NCBI RefSeq assembly: GCF_013407595.1
Contig: NZ_JABEKX010000002.1
Coordinates: 806,001 to 870,000 of the forward strand
Direction: 5' to 3'
Origin: Lacticaseibacillus absianus
GTDB lineage: Bacteria > Bacillota > Bacilli > Lactobacillales > Lactobacillaceae
DNA length: 64,000 nucleotides
Shown: positions 58,428 to 64,000 of the stretch, piece by piece
How positions within the stretch are numbered: the stretch's first letter is position 1
How the letters are laid out: every line of letters starts with the position of its first letter
The notes under the pieces: generated by a model
The model's input: only the letters and a program-made list of their open reading frames with translations
Databases searched by the model: none
What the model was told of the DNA's origin: nothing
Program-made: the position numbers and the translations under genes

Positions 58428-60065
58428 TCAAGCTTGCAGGTTTAATCGCAGTAGTGCCGCCTGGATCGCCGGTGCGCTCGGTGCGCCACTCGCCACCAGC
58501 TGCCCGTTCGCCAACACGAGCACCTGATCCGTCGTCGCAAGCAGCGGCGCAAGGTGCTGGTGCGTCACGACTAGGCGCCCACCCGGTCGCGCTGCCAGGG
58601 TCTGAGCCACGCGGTGCGCGGTGTCGGCGTCGAGGCCAGCCGTCGGTTCATCGGCGATCATTACGGCCGCTGGGAACAACAGCGCCCTGGCGACCCCCAG
58701 CCGCTGGCGCTCCCCACCTGATAGTGCGGCGGCCTCTGACGAGACGTGCTTAGTCAGCGGCACGGTGAGCGCGGCGAGCGCAGCGGCCTGCGCAACTGCG
58801 GCTGGGGTGATCTGCGGGTCGAACAGGCGCAGGTTCTCAAGCACCGTCGTCGAGAAGATGTCTGGCGTCTGCGGCGCAACGGTCACGGTGGCCATCAGAT
58901 CAGCAGCCGTCGCCGGGCGGCCATCTGCCGTCCAGTAACCCACCTGACCGCTCGTCGCCGGTAACTCACCCAGCAGTGCACTGATCAAGGCGCTTTTGCC
59001 TGCCCCCGACGCACCGACGATCAAGTACCGCTGGTGCAGATCCAGTGTGATCGAGACTTCGCGCAGGATAGGCGTGCCGGCAACGGTGGCGGAAAAAGCC
59101 TGGAGCGCGACGCGCGCGACCTGCTGATGTGCGGCGATCGGCGCGGGCGCCTGATCCGCCAGCTCACGGGCTGCCGCCCGGCCGCCAGGCAGCTCGGCTA
59201 GTAACCCGATGCCTTCTTCGAGTGGCTCGCTGATGAAGATCACTAACTGCGCAAAGGCGACCAGATCGGCCAACGTCAGCTCGCCATCAAGCACGAAGCG
59301 CGCCCCGATCACCCAGGTGCCCAGATACATCGCATTGCTGAACAGTTGACCGGCCGCCCGCACCGCCTTGGTCACGGCCAGCTGGTGACGCGTCTGCGTG
59401 AATAGCTGATCGGCGGCCGCGTCGTGCTGCTGCCGCAGCCGGGCCCGAAGATCGAAAAGGTACATCGTGCTGAAGCCGTTGAGTCGGTCGGTCACCAGTG
59501 CCGTGTACCGCTGGATCGCCTCCAGCTGCGCGACCTTGGCGCGCGTCAACCACCCCCGCGCCAGCACCGGGAGCAACACACCGGGCAGTGTCAACAACAA
59601 GATCGCCGCCGTTAGACCCGGGGCAGCGACCAGCACCGTCCCGACTGCCAGCACGAATTCACAGATGAACCCGTACAGCGTGAGCAGTTGCAGGTACCAG
59701 CCGGATTGGACCGCATCGACCTGGCTGGTCAACTTGGCGACGGCGCGACCGCTCGCCAGCCGCCGCCGTTCGGCCGGCGGCAGCGCGGTCAGGGTCTTGA
59801 AGACCCGGCCGCGCAGCTCACTGGCCGCCTGAGCGGCGATCATCTGGCTCCAGTACAGGTCAAGAAAAAACAGGGCGGCCGCCACGACCAAGTACCCGCA
59901 GACGATCACGACCAGCAGGCCGTAACCGAGTCGTACAGTCCCTGTCAGGGCCCCTGTGATCAGGCGCAGCACTTGCGCAAAGCCGATCTGGGCAAGCACC
60001 GCAGCCGGTGCAATCACCGCATACGCGGCGAGCCGCCAAGGATGGCGGTGTGCATAATCGCTCAT
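58428..60065 (-). CDS. ABC exporter half-transporter, second gene of the pair
   Basis: The 545-residue protein has six N-terminal membrane spans (about 10-310) and a C-terminal ATPase domain: Walker A GASGAGKSAL (about 370), signature LSGGERQRLGVARALL (about 465), Walker B MIADEPTAGLD (about 488) and the H-loop VVTHQHL (about 518). Such half-transporters pair with a neighbour, here the gene at 60074, to form a heterodimer. The exported compound is unknown. ATG 60065 has AGGAGG upstream; the frame to 60221 is not coding. Confidence 0.92.
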   Translation of the reverse strand: MSDYAHRHPWRLAAYAVIAPAAVLAQIGFAQVLRLITGALTGTVRLGYGLLVVIVCGYLVVAAALFFLDLYWSQMIAAQAASELRGRVFKTLTALPPAERRRLASGRAVAKLTSQVDAVQSGWYLQLLTLYGFICEFVLAVGTVLVAAPGLTAAILLLTLPGVLLPVLARGWLTRAKVAQLEAIQRYTALVTDRLNGFSTMYLFDLRARLRQQHDAAADQLFTQTRHQLAVTKAVRAAGQLFSNAMYLGTWVIGARFVLDGELTLADLVAFAQLVIFISEPLEEGIGLLAELPGGRAAARELADQAPAPIAAHQQVARVALQAFSATVAGTPILREVSITLDLHQRYLIVGASGAGKSALISALLGELPATSGQVGYWTADGRPATAADLMATVTVAPQTPDIFSTTVLENLRLFDPQITPAAVAQAAALAALTVPLTKHVSSEAAALSGGERQRLGVARALLFPAAVMIADEPTAGLDADTAHRVAQTLAARPGGRLVVTHQHLAPLLATTDQVLVLANGQLVASGAPSAPAIQAALLRLNLQA

Positions 60066-60073
60066 AATGCCTC

Positions 60074-61744
60074 CTAGTTCAAGTGAAGGGCCGCCAGCGC
60101 CTGCTGGACAGCCGGTGCTGACAACGGGCCGGCGGCTTGGATGCGGCCGGCAGCCAGGCAGACGATCTGATCGGCCGCGGCAAACAGCTCCGGGTTGTAC
60201 CGGTGCGTGATGAACGCACACCCCGCTCGCTGCGCAAACACGGTCGCCTCGATGCTCGCCGCGATCTGCGGGTCCAGTCCGGTGGTCAACTCATCGTAGA
60301 TCGTGTACGGCCGCGGCTGCAGCGCGGCACGCGCCAACGCCAGTCGCTGGCGCTCACCGCCTGACAGCGCCGTGTCCGCTTGGCTCAGCGGTTGCGCCAG
60401 CGCCTGATCACGCTGCGTCACCCAGTCGCCCAGACCGGCCGCTTGAAGCGCCGCAGTGACCGTTGCGGCGGGCTGGGGGGCAAACAGCGTCGTGTTCGCC
60501 GCGAGGTCGGCGGTGAACACGTACGTCGACTGCGGGACATACGCGATTTGGCTGGCGACCTGATCGAGCGTGAGCGTGTCGACCGCCCGCCCGTCCAGCG
60601 TCAGCTGGCCGCTGATCGCGGGATAATACCCGAACAGTAGCCGGACCAGCGTGCTTTTGCCACTCCCACTGGCGCCGACGATCAGCGTCTTCGCCGTGGT
60701 GTCCAGTGTCAAATTCACATCGTGCAGCAGCGTCTGCCCCGCGACCTGCACGCCGACATGTGCGTAGCGGATCGTGTGGACCGGCGCCAGTGCAGGTGTC
60801 GCCGCGACCGGTGGCACGCTGGTGACGATCGCATCCAGCCGCCCTTTGACTGCCCGGCCAGCCTGGTAATCGCTGACCAGACTGACCAGCTCGAACAGCG
60901 GATAGGACACAAAGATCATCAGTTGGGAGAACGCCACAAGGTCCCCCAACGTGAGCGTCCCTTGCATCACGAAGTAGCCCCCGACGACCCAGGTACCGAG
61001 GTACTGCAGGTCGTTGAGCAGGTTCTGCAAGGCGTTGATCGACTTGAGCACCCGGTTATAGGCCACCGTGTCGGTCGCCAGCGCCTGAGCGTCGTGCGCG
61101 AATAGGCGGCCAAACCGCGTCTGCGCCAGGTTCAACCGTAGCGTCGCATACCCGTTGGCTAGATCGGCGACGCGCGCCGTGAAGGCCTCCGTCGCAGTCA
61201 TTACCCGGCCCTGGGCGACCTCGGTCGCGTGCTGCGTCAGCTTCGGCACGAAGAACGCCGGTAGCGACAGCACCAGGACCACCAGCATGACCCGAACATC
61301 CAGTAGCAGCGTGCCGATCAGTGCGATCCCCAACTGCCAAGCGAGGTAGTAGCCGTTGAGTAATGACCCGTAATACTGGCGCTCCACCATCTCCGCTTCC
61401 TGCCCGAAACGCGCGAGGTGGGTCCCTTGCCCATCGGTATTGAACTGGTGCAGCGCCAGATGCCCGAGCACCGCAAACAGCGTTGCGCGCAGGTTGCGCG
61501 TCGCTTGGGTCAGCAGCTTAGACCGTTGCATGTTGCGGATGAAGTTGATGCCGTTAGACACCAGCATGTAACTCAGCACGATCGCACACAGCGCGGTGAA
61601 CGACAGCGGCGACTTGTGCGTCACGACGTCGGTGATCAGGCGCAGGACCCAAGAAACGCTGACCTCAGCCAGTGCCGCGACTGGCACGAGTAGCAAGTAG
61701 CCGAGCAGGCGTGTCCGCTGCTGGCGCAGATAATTGGTCGTCAT
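60074..61744 (-). CDS. ABC exporter half-transporter, first gene of the pair
   Basis: The 556-residue protein has six membrane spans (about 12-320), then the ATPase domain with Walker A GASGSGKSTL (about 370), the Q-loop YVPQSTYVF (about 410), signature LSGGERQRLALARAAL (about 472), Walker B TIYDELTTGLD (about 498) and H-loop FITHRY (about 528). Both halves keep the Walker B glutamate, so both nucleotide sites may hydrolyse ATP. Eight bases separate it from its partner. ATG 61744 has TGGAGG upstream; the longer frame runs over the leader RNA. Confidence 0.92.
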   Translation of the reverse strand: MTTNYLRQQRTRLLGYLLLVPVAALAEVSVSWVLRLITDVVTHKSPLSFTALCAIVLSYMLVSNGINFIRNMQRSKLLTQATRNLRATLFAVLGHLALHQFNTDGQGTHLARFGQEAEMVERQYYGSLLNGYYLAWQLGIALIGTLLLDVRVMLVVLVLSLPAFFVPKLTQHATEVAQGRVMTATEAFTARVADLANGYATLRLNLAQTRFGRLFAHDAQALATDTVAYNRVLKSINALQNLLNDLQYLGTWVVGGYFVMQGTLTLGDLVAFSQLMIFVSYPLFELVSLVSDYQAGRAVKGRLDAIVTSVPPVAATPALAPVHTIRYAHVGVQVAGQTLLHDVNLTLDTTAKTLIVGASGSGKSTLVRLLFGYYPAISGQLTLDGRAVDTLTLDQVASQIAYVPQSTYVFTADLAANTTLFAPQPAATVTAALQAAGLGDWVTQRDQALAQPLSQADTALSGGERQRLALARAALQPRPYTIYDELTTGLDPQIAASIEATVFAQRAGCAFITHRYNPELFAAADQIVCLAAGRIQAAGPLSAPAVQQALAALHLN

Positions 61745-61802
61745 TGTGATTCCTCCATTGGCAGTGGTGACGGACAAGGGCGCTGACCCGGTCCGGCGGC
61801 AC

Positions 61803-61830
61803 ATAAAAAGCCTGGGATCCCTCCCAGGCT
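61803..61830 (-). terminator. Leader terminator of the ABC pair
   Basis: AGCCTGGGA-GGGA-TCCCAGGCT followed by five T residues on the minus strand, about 60 bases before the first ABC gene. It lies between the promoter and the genes, the place of an attenuator. Confidence 0.88.
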
Positions 61831-61985
61831 GGTGCCGGCGGTGATCGTCAATGCAGACTGACGCCTTGGCCGTCCCCCGCACCGGGGTCAACTGCCCCAG
61901 TGGTGGCTTCAAACAAGTCTCACGTCAGCTCCCATTTACGCTCACTTCATCATGTCAGTGGCACCTCCGCTACTTTCTTGCTCAC
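61831..61985 (-). promoter_or_regulatory. Structured leader RNA (putative riboswitch or attenuator) of the ABC pair
   Basis: About 155 bases of untranslated RNA between the promoter at 61986-62013 and the leader terminator. On the minus strand GGTGCC near the 5' end can pair with GGCACC next to the terminator, ACTGAC with GTCAGT inside it, and CACTGGGG with CCCCGGTG as an internal hairpin. This is the layout of a ligand-binding leader with a terminator. The stretch AAATGGGAGCTGAC resembles parts of known aptamers, but I could not match it to a T-box, S-box, lysine, cobalamin or THF element. Confidence 0.55.
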
Positions 61986-62013
61986 AGGATAACACAGTGC
62001 GGCCCTAAGGCAA
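61986..62013 (-). promoter_or_regulatory. Promoter of the ABC pair
   Basis: TTGCCT, 16-base spacer, TATCCT on the minus strand. Together with the leader terminator it frames the structured RNA. Bases 62014-62190 show no gene or other element that I can support. Confidence 0.7.
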
Positions 62014-62191
62014 CGTTAATCGAAATTTCATTGTTTTGTCACTGCCGGGCCGATCGAGTCGCGCATGATCAGCGGTGAGCCCGTTCGCCGGCTCACGAAA
62101 GGCGGCCTGCGTTGCGCTGGGCTCGCGGCCAAGGCTTGCGACGTCCCAGCCCGGGGCGCAGTGCGCTTGCCAACCCGTCGCGCCGGCACCC

Positions 62192-62220
62192 AAAAAGACG
62201 CTGGCCACTTGGTCAGCGTC
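62192..62220 (-). terminator. Terminator of the right-hand ABC operon
   Basis: GACGCTG/CAGCGTC hairpin followed by five T residues on the minus strand, eight bases after the ABC stop. Confidence 0.9.
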
Positions 62221-62227
62221 TCGTTCG

Positions 62228-63973
62228 TCACTCAACATCCCCGTTTTGCAACCGGTACATATCGTAGTAGCGGCCCTGCTTGGCGAGGAGCTCGTCGTGC
62301 GTGCCGCGCTCGATGATCCGGCCGGCATCGAGCACCAGGATCAGGTTCGCGTCCTTGATGGTCGACAACCGGTGCGCGATCGCGATGGTCGTGCGGCCCT
62401 GCCGGATACGGCGCAGCCCTTCTTGGATCACAGACTCAGTCTCCGTGTCGATATTGGCGGTCGCCTCATCGAGCACCAGGATCTTCGGGTTCGTGACCAC
62501 AGTGCGGGCGAAGCTCAAAAGCTGGCGCTCACCGCTTGAGAACTGGCTCCCCCCTTCGATCACTCGGGCGTGGTACTGGTTCGGCAGCTTGTCGATGAAC
62601 CGGTCGGCCTGAACGAACTGCGCCGCGGCCTCGACCTGTGCGTCGGTGATCTTATCGTTGAACAGCCGGATATTCGAGGCGATGTCCCCGTAGAACATGA
62701 AGGAGTCTTGCAGTACCAGGCCGAGCTTGGTGCGTAACTCTTCCATCGGGTAGTCGTGGATGTCCACGTCATCGATCAGGATCTGCCCCGTACCGAACTC
62801 GTAGAAGCGCATCATCACGTTGATGATCGATGACTTCCCTGAGCCGGTGTGCCCGACCAAGGCGACGGTCTCGCCCGGGTTGGCGACAAAGCTGATGTCG
62901 TGCAGGATCTCGTGGACCCCATCGTAAGCGAAGGAGACATGCTTGAACTCGATCTTGCCGGTCGTAATGGTCGCACTGGCGCCTGGGTTCTGGGCTGGTG
63001 CGTACTCCGTGTTGTCCAGGATCCGGAAGATCCGGCTACCGGCAACGACCCCGTCTTGGAAGAAGGACAGCGAGTCCATCATGTTCGTCATCGGGTTGAA
63101 GAAGTTGGCGGTGTACGTCGTGAAAGCGTACACGACCCCAGCTTCGACATAACTGTGCAGTGAGATCAGGCCGAACGCCCACAACACAGCGATCAGGCCA
63201 AGGCTGTACAGCAGGTTGATGATCGGCGACAGCAACAGCGAGTTGGTGCGGATCATCGCCTTGCGCGAGTCGAGGTACTCATCGTTGGTCGCCTCGAACT
63301 CACTGGCGATCCGCTTCTCCTGACGGAACTGCTGGATGATGCCGATGCCTTCGATCGACTCGTTCAGCTTGGTGTTCAGCTCCGAGAGCTTCTCCCGCAT
63401 GTGCCGGTAGACTTTGCTGGAGTAGTGGCTGTAATACCAGATCACGATCAGCAGCACTGGCAGGAACGCCAGGACCGTCATCGCGATGCGGGCATTGAGC
63501 ACGTACATCGTGACGAAGCTGGAGATCACGGAGAACAGCCCGACGATCACGCTGAGGATCACGTTCCAAAAATCGGTCAGTGTCATCGTGTCGTTGGTCA
63601 CCCGGCTGACGATGGAGCCGGCCGGCGTTTGGTCAAAATAACGCATCCCCAGTGCGTGCAGCTTCTTGAACAGCTGGCGCCGCACGTCTTCCAACCCACG
63701 CTCGGAGCCCATCGAAAACAGGAAGGTCTGGAAGAACTGGAAGACCGCCTTGATCACAGTCCCGACGGCATAGATGACGCCGAAGGCAAAAATGATCGCG
63801 GTGGTCGCGTTCATGTGACTCAAGTAATCATCCATGTATTTTTGGAGCACTTGCGGCAGCAAGACATTGACACCGGCTAGGAAGCCGGCGGCAACGATCG
63901 CCCCGATGAACTGCTTCTTGTACGGCCGGGTGTAGCCGAGCAATCGCTTCATGATCTGAAGCTGCTCTTTCAT
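62228..63973 (-). CDS. ABC exporter half-transporter (multidrug/lipid type)
   Basis: The 581-residue protein is a B-type half-transporter: six membrane spans (about 20-310), then Walker A GHTGSGKSS (about 373), the Q-loop LVLQDSFMFYG (about 413), signature FSSGERQLLSFAR (about 477), Walker B ILVLDEATANID (about 495) and H-loop AIAHRLSTI (about 528). The signature is SSGER, typical of the second member of LmrC/D-like heterodimers, whose partner is encoded just upstream. The ATG has no ribosome binding site of its own, so translation should be coupled to that partner. Confidence 0.9.
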   Translation of the reverse strand: MKEQLQIMKRLLGYTRPYKKQFIGAIVAAGFLAGVNVLLPQVLQKYMDDYLSHMNATTAIIFAFGVIYAVGTVIKAVFQFFQTFLFSMGSERGLEDVRRQLFKKLHALGMRYFDQTPAGSIVSRVTNDTMTLTDFWNVILSVIVGLFSVISSFVTMYVLNARIAMTVLAFLPVLLIVIWYYSHYSSKVYRHMREKLSELNTKLNESIEGIGIIQQFRQEKRIASEFEATNDEYLDSRKAMIRTNSLLLSPIINLLYSLGLIAVLWAFGLISLHSYVEAGVVYAFTTYTANFFNPMTNMMDSLSFFQDGVVAGSRIFRILDNTEYAPAQNPGASATITTGKIEFKHVSFAYDGVHEILHDISFVANPGETVALVGHTGSGKSSIINVMMRFYEFGTGQILIDDVDIHDYPMEELRTKLGLVLQDSFMFYGDIASNIRLFNDKITDAQVEAAAQFVQADRFIDKLPNQYHARVIEGGSQFSSGERQLLSFARTVVTNPKILVLDEATANIDTETESVIQEGLRRIRQGRTTIAIAHRLSTIKDANLILVLDAGRIIERGTHDELLAKQGRYYDMYRLQNGDVE

Positions 63974-64000
63974 CGGGATACTGCGCGCCCATGCACTTTC
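63970..64000 (-). CDS. 3' end of an upstream gene, probably the ABC partner (partial)
   Basis: Only the last ten codons would be in the window. A frame on the minus strand ends in TGA at 63970-63972, overlapping the ABC start as ATGA, the coupling usual in these heterodimer operons. The reading depends on this overlap and on the missing ribosome binding site of the ABC gene, so it is an inference. Confidence 0.4.
   Translation of the reverse strand, partial: KVHGRAVSR

Noticed and set aside
61831-61985. Identification of the ABC leader as a cobalamin, lysine or THF riboswitch
   Set aside because: Short stretches look alike (AAATGGGAG, GGTGCC, AAGTG), but the required paired core and conserved junction bases do not line up for any of them.

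Overview
The window is GC-rich chromosomal DNA of a low-complexity core-genome type, most consistent with a Lactobacillaceae bacterium of one of the GC-rich genera (Lacticaseibacillus, Limosilactobacillus and relatives; the genus is not resolved from sequence alone). The evidence is the family-specific gene content and order: hisS-aspS under a T-box, hrcA-grpE-dnaK-dnaJ with a CIRCE operator, rimP-nusA-rnpM-ylxQ-infB-rbfA, polC-type replicase, rpsB-tsf-pyrH-frr-uppS-cdsA-rseP-proS, DUF3013 and DUF960 proteins. Almost all of these genes lie on the minus strand, so the window reads from right to left in transcription order.

Layout by coordinate. 1-5.4 kb: a partial YitT-family membrane protein, an untranslated stretch with a terminator, the methionine sulfoxide reductase pair msrB-msrA, then hisS-aspS preceded by a T-box. 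5.6-7 kb: a secreted cell-wall amidase on the plus strand. 7-13.1 kb: stringent-response gene relA with dtd and a HAD phosphatase, then DUF3013-prmA-rsmE and a small membrane protein. 13.2-20 kb: the accessory part of the window, with several unrecognised small genes, a nucleotide kinase-like and a methyltransferase-like gene, and a 3-kb AT-richer island (GNAT, Doc-like protein, small partner ORF, membrane-anchored methyltransferase) bounded by a 53-bp direct repeat of the 3' part of tRNA-Ser(CGA). 20-27 kb: DUF960, ybaK, apt, recJ, an unknown small protein, an ASCH protein and lepA. 27-32 kb: the heat-shock cluster. 32-41.3 kb: hemW, ribF, truB, terC and the nusA-infB translation/transcription operon. 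41.5-54.2 kb: polC, proS, the envelope and isoprenoid genes rseP, cdsA, uppS and the translation genes frr, pyrH, tsf, rpsB. 54.2-64 kb: DUF1697, GIY-YIG protein, tRNA methyltransferase, PlsC acyltransferase, an APC amino-acid permease, a GNAT, and three ABC exporter half-transporters (one adjacent pair behind a structured leader RNA, one whose partner lies off the right edge).

The genes form mostly housekeeping operons separated by clear intrinsic terminators. Start codons were moved inward from the longest possible ORF wherever a ribosome binding site and family N-terminus agreed (lepA, polC, cdsA, tsf, rpsB, pyrH, hisS, recJ, grpE, rseP and others). I did not find a convincing large undescribed system. 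The best candidates for new biology are the tRNA-Ser island with a Doc-like protein lacking its usual catalytic histidine, the structured leader of the ABC pair at 61.8-62.0 kb, and the unexplained terminator-ended stretch at 0.57-0.93 kb.
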